Positions 9,535 to 18,903 of a stretch of 33,816 nt of DNA are shown piece by piece. Below the pieces are notes generated by a model. The model worked only from the letters and a program-made list of their open reading frames with translations. It did no database searches and was not told the DNA's origin. The stretch spans positions 1 to 33,816 of the forward strand of contig JANBPT010000487.1 of NCBI GenBank assembly GCA_027575765.1, written 5' to 3'. This DNA is from Tieghemiomyces parasiticus. Taxonomy: Eukaryota; Kickxellomycota; Dimargaritomycetes; Dimargaritales; Dimargaritaceae. The translations under genes were made by a program, and so were the position numbers. Each line of letters begins with the position of its first letter. The stretch's first letter is position 1.

Positions 9535-10984
9535 ATGCTAGCCAGGTGCCTCGTAAAGCTAGGCCGACCGGCTGCCTGGGCGACGCTGCTCTCTGATCAC
9601 TACTTTGCTAGGGCACCGACCTCCATTTCCTGGATTTTAACCCGCATTGGCGCTGCCCGTCTACAGAGCACGGATGTGCCGTCCAAAGCGGAGCCCGCAG
9701 ATTGTACCGACCAGGCCACCGAAGGCCAAGCCTGTAAGTTAATTTGGACAGGAAGGCTTATACTCAAGGCTGGTTCAAACCCATCTCTCATTCGGACGAT
9801 TTGCCAAACCTCTCAAGGGTTTTGAACACCTGCGTTTAACTGATCTCCCCTTCACTTACGCTTGCCTTTCACTGCCACTAGCTTCGGCATCGAAGGTCAG
9901 ACCACACGGCACCTGGACCGACTATATCTACAGGCCCGCGACCCGGATTTGGAAACCCGAGGAGGATGAGCTTCTGCTCCAGGCGGTGAAGATTTACGGT
10001 CTCTACAACTGGAAGGCGGTATCCAAGGTCATCAATAAGGGCGGGGGTCCTCGCCAGTGCCACAAACGGTACATTTTCCTCACCCGCCACCAGCGACCCA
10101 AGCACGTATTTACGACCCACCACGATGAGGTACTGATGCGACTCGTCAAGGACATTGACCGGGACTGGTCCAAATTTTACTACCGACACCCGCACTTCAC
10201 GGAGCGAGAGATCCGCGGCCGGTGGTCAATTCTTCGGGTACCCCGTCAGGAGACGTGGAATCCTGACGAGTTGGGCCGGCTCCGGGCAGCCCTGAATACA
10301 CACGGAACCGAGAGCTGGCGGCAGGTGGCGATGGTGGTACAAACGCGGACAACGAAGGAGTGCTACACACGGTGGTTCGTCAGTCCCGTGCTCCAGGCGA
10401 AGCAACCGTGGAGCCGCGCCGAGGACGTCAATCTGATCATGGCCGTATTCGAGTTTTCGCGGCCGATCGTACAGGTGATACCGCTATGGAGTTTACTCTG
10501 TGAGCGTTTGTTCCAGGCCCGGGGAAGAGTGAGTCGATCGGGATCCGAAAGTGAATCGAAAGAGGAGCATAAGGAGGAGGAGGAGGAGGAGGATGAAGAT
10601 GTGGACCCCGAACCTGAGGATCCTAACGCCGAACCTCCGCGTGAGGTCTGGCACAACGTGGCCCTTCAGCTTCCGGAGCCCATGCGCCATCACCCACAGC
10701 ACTGCCTCCAGCGCTGGCGTACGCTATGCAACTGTGCCACCACCGCCGCAACTCTGGATCCGGCCACGCTGGACCGGCTCGAAGCTCTCCGGCAGGACCG
10801 CGAGGTCATTGACACGGTAGCGGCCGAGGCCGCTGGGGCGCAGCTGGACGACCTGAACCTGACCCAGGTTTTGCGGTACTTGAGCGACCGTGAAGAGTTT
10901 GAAAATGCCATCATCCAGGCCACGGAGGCGTCCGCCGGGAAATCCTCACCAGTACCCCAGTTGCCCAAGACGGAAGAGGATTAG
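9535..10984 (+). CDS. Multi-SANT/Myb protein with predicted mitochondrial presequence (paralogue A)
   Basis: Predicted two-exon gene, 433 aa: exon 1 9535-9733, intron 9734-9881 (GTAAGT...TAG, phase 1), exon 2 9882-10984. Exon 1 encodes a leader with Arg/Lys at 4, 8, 11, 26, 37 and 42 and only one acid (Asp21) in the first 46 residues. It ends in ARLQST, which resembles an R-3 presequence cleavage site. Exon 2 holds SANT/Myb repeat 1 (about 90-133, W90 and W110), repeat 2 (about 141-184), repeat 3 (W192 to about 232), then a fourth SANT-like unit starting near W243. This unit is interrupted by a Glu/Asp-rich insertion (about 289-318) and resumes at VWHNVALQL (W323) to QRWRTL (W345). An AATAAA lies 51 bp past the stop. 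Myb repeats imply DNA binding; mitochondrial location is inferred from the leader. The nearest relatives are the genes at 11486 and 18904. No named family is recognised. Confidence 0.82.
10576..10602 (+). repeat. GAG-rich trinucleotide run coding poly-Glu/Asp
   Basis: A short imperfect GAG/GAT trinucleotide run lies inside the insertion of the fourth SANT-like domain of the gene at 9535-10984. It encodes a Glu/Asp tract absent from the paralogues. Confidence 0.75.
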
Positions 10985-11485
10985 ATCACTTTTTATTCGC
11001 AACAGTCGGATCCGTCCGACATTGTTAGCAGTAAAATAAATACAACACGCCCTATACGCCGCTGTGGACGGCGGGGCCCTTTGGCGACGGCTCTGACCTC
11101 TCCAGCCTTCCACAATGTAAATGGATTATCGTTCCAATATTCTACTGCTTACAGAAGGGGTAGATTCTTTTTCTGAGCCACTGAGACACGAAGCGGCCCG
11201 ACCAACCACATTTCCAAGTACACAATTCCCTTGGGCCTTCTGACCACCCGTAGCGTCACACTGGGTTCCTTGAGGATACCGAGGAATGCTGATTGGGAGC
11301 AGCTCGTCCTCACAATCATACTCAGCTGGCACCCCACTCCTCGTTCATACCTTTACGCTGGCGCTACTCAGCGGCCGGTAGACTTTTGTACCATAAATGA
11401 CCTCTGGGCTCGCCTGCCTCTTTGCATTTGCCTGCCTGCGTGATTCCGATCAAGTAGCACTAGAGTTTGGATCCCCCCACCCAAC
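10985..11485. other. Intergenic region between SANT/Myb paralogues A and B
   Basis: It starts with the 3' untranslated region of the upstream gene, including its AATAAA, and must contain the promoter of the gene at 11486. The short open frames show no motif, and no RNA gene is recognised. Confidence 0.5.
11035..11040 (+). terminator. Poly(A) signal AATAAA
   Basis: A canonical AATAAA lies 51 bp downstream of the stop codon at 10982-10984, a normal distance for mRNA 3'-end formation. Confidence 0.5.
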
Positions 11486-12740
11486 ATGGTCCTGTACCTC
11501 ATTGGGGCATCGGGCCGTCCCTTCGTCCGTGTCGTTCCAGCCTTCCGCGGTGTGCTATCGGCTTACTACTCCACTACCGCCGTGCGGCTCTCGAATCATG
11601 ACGTCCGACCCGACGGCGCGACTAGCGAAGGTGAGTGTCAAGGAATGTGGGCCGTGGCAGAAGACCGACGTGTCAAGGTAACGAGGATAACCAGCTCACA
11701 GCACAGACTGACTATCCCCCTTTCTTCCCCAACGTTTCACATTTCCGTCTCCTCCAACACACTCGCCCCGTTTCTCTGGTTGCATAGTCCCCCAGCCTAC
11801 GGTGAACCGACCCACCGCCCTGCCGTCCAAACCGCTGTCAGCATGGAACCCAGAAGACGACGGCCGACTGCTTAAACTGTGCAAAGAGCACCGGTTTAAC
11901 TGGCTTCGTTTAGAGGACGAATTTCCTGGATTCGACGCACGCACCATATCCGCGCGACACGTCATGCTGGTCAAGCTACAGGGTTCGCAAAGATGGAGCA
12001 CCCGGGAAGACCTCAGTCTCCGATCTGCCCTGGCTCGATTCGGCACGGACCGGTGGCTGGCAGTGTCCGAGGAAGTCGGCACCCAAGACCCGCTGGAGTG
12101 CTATAACCGCTGGTACACGACCCCTGCTAGTCGGCAGCAGGCTGGTCTGTGGCCCCTACCGCAGGACATGACCTTACTCCTGTGTATTCACGACGGCGTC
12201 CCCCGCCTGCTCGAGCCGGCGCCGGCCTACGTACAGCTATGCCAGCAGTTTCGCCGTTTTCAACCCAAGCCCTTTTTCGTTCCGGGCCAGTTCATTGATA
12301 GCAGCGCCATACCAGACCACCCACCGGGGGAACGGCCCAAGGACGGTGCACTACCCCTGACGTTTCGGTCGACACCCAATGCCGACCACGAGCCCAAGCG
12401 GCGGTTTTGGCACCACGTCGCCATCCAACTGAGCGACAAACAGTCCTACCACCCGCAGTTGTGTCGGGAACGCTGGCGAGTCCTCATTAACGGTGCCCGC
12501 GTGGCGGCTAAACATCCCCCGTCTACCCTTGCTCGGTTCCGCGAAGAGCGGAAAAGACTGGGCCGCATCGACCCGCTACAAGCTCGCGACATGGGACTAG
12601 CCGCAAGCAAAGATGAATTAATGGATTTAGAACGTGCTGTCAGCCTCGCCGATTTCTTTCACCGGATGGTGATGACCGCAGCGGAGGGCGGGTACAAGTT
12701 GCCCCGGCGACGGCCGGATCCAGCTGGCGTGGCTCTCTAA
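11486..12740 (+). CDS. SANT/Myb protein with predicted mitochondrial presequence (paralogue B, lacks repeat 1)
   Basis: Predicted two-exon gene, 365 aa: exon 1 11486-11630, intron 11631-11787 (GTGAGT...TAG, phase 1), exon 2 11788-12740. The leader has Arg at 11, 15, 21 and 34 and no acidic residue before Asp39. Its Gly-Arg-Pro at 10-12 matches paralogue A, and YYSTT near 27-31 resembles a cleavage region. The first Myb unit (W68, W87) aligns with repeat 2 of paralogue C (shared FPGF and RH motifs). The next (W118 to W157, ECYNRWY) aligns with repeat 3. Repeat 1 is therefore missing, and nothing in the 157-bp intron encodes it. A fourth SANT-like unit starts at W170 (LLLCIHDGVPRLL), has a long insertion, and resumes at RRFWHHVAIQL...CRERWRVL, followed by a helical C-terminal tail. 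DNA binding is likely; mitochondrial location is inferred. Confidence 0.82.
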
Positions 12741-13431
12741 AGGACCAGTGAAGCCACAGAATAGTCTGATGATCCGCCAAGATGCGGTGGCGAGACGATG
12801 CGGGTGATCAGTATGTAGGTTTGGGACGTCCTTTTTTTTTTTAATCATACCGCACTCACTCCATGTCAGCTCGATTTAATGGGGCCGCGGTCGGACAGGC
12901 CTCCCAGCCACATATCCACCGGCATGAGTAGATGTGTACCGATAGCTATGTTTGTGTTGACCACCGCCGTCAACTGATTCCCTGATTTGAAACCCTCCCC
13001 GCCCACGCCAACTTTGCCTAGCTCATTGCTCGACTGCATTCTATACGCCAATGATTTATACCACAATACAGTGGTAAAAAAATAACCCCCACCTAATGTT
13101 TTCACATTTAGTATTGTATTTTTCAATCACGCCGAGCGTTGCACACTTGTACCCACTCATTATTTCAAGTGGTAGGCCTAATTTATACCTTGCTAACCAT
13201 GCAAATTGCAAGGTATCTGTTGAGTATTGGCAACAGTAGAGCGGGGAAAAGAAGGGATCGCCCGTTTAGTAAATTTTAGGGAAGGTAATTTTAATAGTTG
13301 AGCAGTCTAGCAGTGCTCTACCTTAATAATTCCAATAGCTTAACAGGTTCGTACAATACCATCATCTTTTGACCACGTCGACTAGTGACTGTGGCATGAA
13401 TATTGGCAATGTCGTAAGCGCCATACTGTTC

Positions 13432-13451
13432 GGGAAGCTGAGCGGCTTCCC
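13432..13451. repeat. Perfect 7-bp hairpin
   Basis: GGGAAGC and GCTTCCC are separated by six bases in non-coding sequence. Its function is unknown and it may be chance. Confidence 0.5.
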
Positions 13452-14102
13452 CTAATAACGGTACCTGCCAATCTCAGTCAATTTCTAGCCTATGCTAGAG
13501 TGGCACACCCTGGGTAAGTAACCTCAGCGTGTTCAGGCTAGGTGGGGTTCAGACAAGATGATGTGCGCATAATACCAAACGACCTACTCTGTAATGTCAT
13601 TGCAATTGGCCCATATTGTCCCTTTCTCCCAGGTGAATTGAAGTCGAGCTAGTCATTCTTGCATCAGGAGCTAGATATAGTTCAGTACTACCACCTCTAA
13701 AAAAATAATGACCTATAAATGGATATCACTATTACTTAGAGAGATAGATGGGACACTGGAAAGTGAAATCGTGATAATTTTTAGCCGTCACTGCATTTCC
13801 ATCCGGATGACACGCTGGTCATTTCGATGAAGCGAGTATCTTTCATCATTTGATTATGAACCAAGACACCAATGTCTGAACCGGACAATAAAGCATATCG
13901 AGGCTCTTGGCAGTAGTAAACGAGCCCCAGTGAGTAATGGGTTGGAGTCTGTGTGGCCAGTGCCATGTAGCTGCCGTGGAAACATGTTCGACATCGAGGT
14001 GGTTTCTTTGCGTGGTCTAAGTAACGGGGGATAACAGAGGACCTTGGTATATGGCCATGTGGAAGAGGGGCTCAGTTGTAACCTGTAACCATTCGCTCAA
14101 CA

Positions 14103-14420
14103 TTAGGCCACTTGTGAAAAATTAGTTGCCCCTTCGGGAAAATTGAGGGTAAATTTAGAAACGCGGATATTTATACTGTTTTCTTTGGACTTGTATCGTC
14201 TGCCAAGCAATGCGGCTGAGGTGGATGGTACGAGCGGGTTCATGGTATACCCGGAAGTGCAAATCGCAAAGTACACTGGATCTGTCATTATGGAGAGAAT
14301 GTGGAACAGAGGAACGGAACGATAATCCGTGGCTGCCAATGCGCCGGTGGTAGGTGAGAAACTAGTTTTGTGGAAAGGTTCTGGGAAGTGAAGTTGGACA
14401 CCAATCGGCAGGTAGTACAA
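14103..14420 (-). other. Uncharacterised 105-codon open frame, possibly a relic
   Basis: The deduced peptide has mixed composition without low complexity, unlike most chance frames in the window, and ends at a stop before 14103. The open frame lies in an AT-richer block where long frames are less expected. I recognise no motif. It may be a decayed coding fragment or chance. Confidence 0.15.
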
Positions 14421-14597
14421 AATAGATCAGCTCCGCGTGTAGACTTGCTGGAGAAGGTATTCCAACCCAACTATTCAAGGCATTGGCGTGGCCCTACCCT
14501 GTGACCTTGAGCTTCTCAATTCACAGCTACTTGTATCTTAAACCGGCATGAAAAATATGAGGTTGCTTAAGCAGCTCACCAGAGGGAAGGCCAGGGT

Positions 14598-14954
14598 GTG
14601 GTGCTACCACTGTTGCAATTAAAAAGTAAGCTACTGGACCACGATTGGGTCGCCATGTTTGAAAGCCCAGACTTGATAATCCCCAGCGGAAGACCGACAG
14701 GCAATACCTTATGTTCCGAACGTGGCCTTCTCGTCCTCCGAGCTCTTAGTGATTGGGCCGGCTGGGCCCTTCTGATCGGTAGACCGTCGATACAGCTTGT
14801 AGTACTTTCCCCGTTCCGTCCAAGATCATCAATGTTGGTGCTTATAGATAATCAACTGAACGAAGTGGTCTCTTTGATACTACCTAATACCAGGGCTCCT
14901 ACTAAATACAGAAACGGCGCTGGGAAATTATGGCGTCATTCGGCAAAAACCTAA
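14598..14954 (+). other. Uncharacterised 118-codon open frame, possibly a relic
   Basis: The open frame encodes a hydrophobic, Leu-rich peptide of ordinary complexity with no recognisable domain and no clear promoter or splice context. It may be a fragment of a decayed gene or mobile element. Confidence 0.15.
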
Positions 14955-15416
14955 TCTGGCCAAAGGCATCACTAATCATCCTTATTTTAGGTCGACTGAT
15001 GTAGCTAAATCCGCTAAAGCAGGATGCGCAATGGTTGGTGACTGGCTTCTGACTGCTCATGTGAACCTCCTGGTGTCGACTATGTAGAGGTGGTTTATCG
15101 GTAAGGAAATGGAGTGACCAGCGGCGCCATGAAACTTCCCTCTATGGTGATGGAGTAGATCGCTCTACCAAGAATGTCCCCGTTGCCATTTTAGGAAGAA
15201 GGAGTGACATTGTCAGATCCTTGCCTTGCCACCTAGCACCCCTATGTAAACACTATTGACTTCACTCCTTATCGCCTTCTCATTCCAACTAGGGCCTTTC
15301 ACTCTGCGGCGTTTTGCCTCGCTAATCCCCTTGCCCTCCCTGCCCTCTATATTCTGTATCAGTATTATCATTTGCCTTCCGTTGCGTGGCCAGCGGCTCT
15401 GCGTCGGCTCGCAACC

Positions 15417-15425
15417 TATATATAA
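15417..15425 (+). promoter_or_regulatory. TATA-like element upstream of the protease gene
   Basis: A TATATATAA stretch lies about 280 bp upstream of the ATG at 15704. A second TTATAAA at 15669-15675 is only about 30 bp from the ATG, too close for a usual core promoter unless the leader is extremely short. Confidence 0.25.
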
Positions 15426-15703
15426 TCCACCGCCAGGAAGCTCGGTTCAGGACTTACCAAGCTGGCACCGCTTGACACCTCGTTAGACTATCACCTACAA
15501 GGTTCACTACCAAGCCTATCTTCCAATTTTGTTTTACCATACCAGAGAACCCATACCCTCGAATCATTATAACGAACGTGGCCCATATGCTTTCCTCTAT
15601 AATCTACTGATATCTAATTTGCCCCCCTAATCTGCGAGACCCTTCAACACGACAATACATCGGCCGACTTATAAACTTATTGTCAAAGCCTTGACCCAGT
15701 ACC

Positions 15704-18418
15704 ATGGCGCGCCTGACCGCTCTTTCCCTCTACGGCCTGGCCCTGTTCGCCCTCGCCGGTGCTGATACGTCCTCCGATGCCACCCCCTCTACCCCCGTAA
15801 GCGACTCGGACACTGACATCACCGCAACCCTGGGTTCGACCAACATCATTCCGGGCCGCTACATCGTCCAATTTGAACCCTCGGCTGCAACTACCGCAAC
15901 TTCCCTGACCGACAATGATATCGCCTCGATTCTCAGCGAGTCCGGCGTCGACCTGGAGGTGCAGTACACTTACGTTAACCCCAACTTCAACGCTGCGTCC
16001 ATCGTCATCAGCGGCAATGATACACAGCCCATCCAGGGCCTGGACGCCGTGGCCAAGGTCTGGCCAGTTTCTGTCATGAAAATCCCCGGCTGGAAGGGCG
16101 AGAGTATGAAAGGCCAAGGTTCCTTGCGAACGCCTCTCTCTGCTCGGGACAGTCCAAACCCACCGCAGAACCCTCCCCGGGAGAACTTGGCGCATAGTAT
16201 GACTGGCGTCGACCGCGCCCACCGAGAGCTCAACCTGCGCGGTCAGGGCATGAAGATTGGCATCGTGGATAGCGGTATCGACTACAATCACACCGCATTT
16301 GGCGCCTGTTTCAAAACCCCCGGCTGCCGTATCCAGTACGGCTCCGACCTGGTTGGTAACGACTACGACGGTGATACCAACCCCGTCGCCATCCCCAACC
16401 CTTACCCCTACGATGCCTGTATCGGACACGGCACCCACGTGGCCGGTATCGTCGCCGGCAGTGACGGTGTCTACCAGGGGGTCGCACCCAATGCCACCCT
16501 CGGCATCTACAAGGTCTTCGGCTGCGCCGGCGAAGGCAGCGTGGGCGAGGATGCCATCATGCTAGGAATGCAGGCGGCGGCCAACGACGGCATGGATGTG
16601 ATCAACGTTTCCGCCGGTGAACCCGGCCAGTGGGCCGCCAGCCCGGCCTCCTTGCTGGCCAATGCATTGTCGCTAAAGGGTATCACGGTCATGGCGTCGA
16701 ACGGCAACTTTGGGCTCGAGAATCTCTACGCCGACTCGGACCCGTCGGTTGGTACCGCCGCCTTTTCGGTGTCCAGCCACAATCCGATATACATCTGGGC
16801 CAACACCTTGAATGTGACCGCCGCCGGCCGGACCACCCAGATACTCCGTGCCAACGACTACAGCTTCCCCTGGCCGGCTTTCGTCTACTCCGGTACTCCG
16901 CTGCGTCGCGTAGCCGATTCCGCCGGCAAGTACACGGGGTGCGGTGGATACGCTACGGAGGCCCTGAAGGGCCTTATCGTCCAGGTTGACCAGACGAGTG
17001 ACTGTTCTGCGGACGATCAGGTAGATTTTGCTGCGGCCGCAGGTGCTACCGGTATTTTGTTCGCCATGCCCACGCAGAATCTTCCTCGTTACCTAGTTTT
17101 TGGAGCCCCCCATGAGATTGCCATCGGAATGGTGACGCTCAACGACGGCAACGCGATCCTTGCCATGCTCAAGGCTAATCCGCAGGGTGTGACCGTTACG
17201 AGTGACGACGAACTGCGCAAGTGGCGCCACACTGACGCGGGCCAGGTTTCGCTATACTCCAGCTACGGCCCCGATCCGGAACTCAAGCTCAAACCCGAGC
17301 TCAGCGCCCCCGGGGACCGCATCTACTCGACCTACCCGTTGTACGCCGGTGGCTACGACAATCTCTCCGGTACTTCAATGAGCACCCCCGTGTTGACCGG
17401 CGTGGCTGCCCTGATGAAGCAATACGGTATTCCCGCCGCCAGTCTAAAGCAGCGGCTCATGCAGACCGCCACGCCCTACTGCTTCAACAGCACCTTGTGC
17501 GACACCGTCACCACCCAGGGTTCGGGAATCATCAATATCATGAGCGCCCTCTACAGCCCCGTGTTCGCTAGCCTCAACGCCTTCGCCCTCAACGACACGA
17601 TCAACGGCAAGTTCAGCGGTGGTGTTACTAACCGCCAGACCGTGTTCACCAACCGTAGCAAACAGACCGTCCGCATCAACCTCTCTGCCGTCCAAGCCTA
17701 CTCGGTGTCGGCTCACTACGCCAACCAGTCTCTGTCCGATCTACCTCGCCGGAACACACAGTCCGCCTCTGTCACCTTCAGCCATAGCGTGCTCAACCTC
17801 GCACCCGGCCAGTCAACGTCTTGGGACGTCGCCTTCACCCAGCCTCGGGATCTGCCCGACAAGGAGCACTGGGTGTACAGCGGCTTTATCAACGCCACCA
17901 TCATCATCAACAACGCCGTCAACAGCACCCTGACTATCCCGTACCTTGGTTTCAAAGGCGACTACCGTACCGTCCCGATCCTGCGTCCCAACACCGCGGA
18001 GTTTCCCTACCTGGGTAGCTCCCAAACCAACGCTGCAGTCACCCAGGCGATGAGCGCCAACGCGGCGGGTTGCCCCGTCTTCGACATGGTCAACAGTCTT
18101 CCCACCCTGACAGTCGCCAAGGACCACCCCACGGCCCAGATCCGCGTTTATGTCACCAACCAGGCCACCGGCAAGACGTACTATGCCTTCGTCAACGATG
18201 TGCTTGATTACGCCCAGCAGAACTTCATCAGCTACCGCCCCAGTACCACCTTCACCTGGAATGGCTACGGATACACCAAGCCCAGCAAGAGCGACCTGGC
18301 CCGTCTAGCCAATGGTATCTACCGCATGAAAATCACCGCCTTGCGTCCCTTCGGTAACCCGAACAACGCTACCGACCTCGACAGCTGGACCTCAGCCTAC
18401 TTCCGTGTGTCCCGCTAG
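15704..18418 (+). CDS. Secreted subtilisin-like serine protease (S8 family, PA and Fn3-like regions)
   Basis: The protein is 904 aa with no intron. An N-terminal hydrophobic stretch (LTALSLYGLALFALAGA) is a signal peptide. An inhibitor I9-like prodomain follows (GRYIVQFEPSA, about 50-125). The catalytic triad is complete: Asp189 in IVDSGID, His242 in GHGTHVAG and Ser558 in SGTSMSTP, with the oxyanion Asn333 in MASNGNFG. A protease-associated (PA)-like insertion lies between Asn333 and Ser558, around 405-480. The C-terminal 300 residues resemble the Fn3-like region of minor extracellular proteases, with several N-glycosylation sequons. The expected role is extracellular protein degradation for nutrition, or host or prey attack. 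It lies between two SANT/Myb paralogues without obvious functional link. The coding sequence is strongly biased to C-ending codons, which suggests high expression. ATG 15704 is supported by the signal peptide starting there. Confidence 0.93.
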   Translation: MARLTALSLYGLALFALAGADTSSDATPSTPVSDSDTDITATLGSTNIIPGRYIVQFEPSAATTATSLTDNDIASILSESGVDLEVQYTYVNPNFNAASIVISGNDTQPIQGLDAVAKVWPVSVMKIPGWKGESMKGQGSLRTPLSARDSPNPPQNPPRENLAHSMTGVDRAHRELNLRGQGMKIGIVDSGIDYNHTAFGACFKTPGCRIQYGSDLVGNDYDGDTNPVAIPNPYPYDACIGHGTHVAGIVAGSDGVYQGVAPNATLGIYKVFGCAGEGSVGEDAIMLGMQAAANDGMDVINVSAGEPGQWAASPASLLANALSLKGITVMASNGNFGLENLYADSDPSVGTAAFSVSSHNPIYIWANTLNVTAAGRTTQILRANDYSFPWPAFVYSGTPLRRVADSAGKYTGCGGYATEALKGLIVQVDQTSDCSADDQVDFAAAAGATGILFAMPTQNLPRYLVFGAPHEIAIGMVTLNDGNAILAMLKANPQGVTVTSDDELRKWRHTDAGQVSLYSSYGPDPELKLKPELSAPGDRIYSTYPLYAGGYDNLSGTSMSTPVLTGVAALMKQYGIPAASLKQRLMQTATPYCFNSTLCDTVTTQGSGIINIMSALYSPVFASLNAFALNDTINGKFSGGVTNRQTVFTNRSKQTVRINLSAVQAYSVSAHYANQSLSDLPRRNTQSASVTFSHSVLNLAPGQSTSWDVAFTQPRDLPDKEHWVYSGFINATIIINNAVNSTLTIPYLGFKGDYRTVPILRPNTAEFPYLGSSQTNAAVTQAMSANAAGCPVFDMVNSLPTLTVAKDHPTAQIRVYVTNQATGKTYYAFVNDVLDYAQQNFISYRPSTTFTWNGYGYTKPSKSDLARLANGIYRMKITALRPFGNPNNATDLDSWTSAYFRVSR

Positions 18419-18903
18419 AGGAAACCGGCGAACTGTCTCGTTTGTTTTGGCCCCTGCACTCGGGATTTTGTTTAAAGGGAGGGATCTGGCTGGTGGAATG
18501 GCCAATGTTTATCCCCTCGGAAATTAGAATAAGGAATAACAGGTGGCTATTTTTAAAACTTCGCAACTTGACAGCTGGCACGTTACGGACCATGGGCAAC
18601 TATGGGGGTGACGAATCTCCGGTGGTACCCAGATGATAGAGAACCAGTGTTGGGGGAGATAATATCTGACTGCGGCAGCATCCAATTGGACATATACTGC
18701 GGCGCATTTAGGACGGTCATTCGATGCACCATTTTTTTTACACTACGCTAATAGTCTTGCCAACCTTATCCAGTCTATAAATTGCCCCTAACTTGGTTAG
18801 TCCCTTACTCGGCATTCCGTTCCTTCTACTGCATTTCCTTCCTGCGCCTATTTTCCAATACGGCCACCGACCACTCCGTCGTCCCCCTCGGTCCTCAATT
18901 GCC
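18419..18903. other. Intergenic region between protease and SANT/Myb paralogue C
   Basis: It holds the 3' end of the protease transcript and the promoter of the next gene. No gene-like frame is seen. Confidence 0.5.
18776..18781 (+). promoter_or_regulatory. TATA-like box of SANT/Myb paralogue C
   Basis: TATAAA lies 128 bp upstream of the ATG at 18904, followed by a pyrimidine-rich stretch. This is a plausible core promoter. Confidence 0.35.

Larger units (their letters stand above)
12741..15703. other. Three-kilobase AT-richer intergenic block, possible relics
   Basis: No convincing gene is seen. Two open frames have a mildly protein-like composition: 14103-14420 (-), 105 codons, and 14598-14954 (+), 118 codons. 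Neither has a recognisable domain. A short perfect hairpin lies at 13432-13451. The last few hundred bases should hold the promoter of the protease gene at 15704. The block could be old mobile-element debris, but I cannot name a family. Confidence 0.45.

Noticed and set aside
9768..9785. GGTTCAAACCC-like T-loop suggesting a tRNA
   Set aside because: It lies in the intron of paralogue A. No acceptor stem, D-arm or anticodon arm could be paired around it on either strand.
15683..16438. 251-codon minus-strand open frame
   Set aside because: It is antisense to the subtilase coding sequence, which has full catalytic motifs. The frame is a codon-bias shadow.
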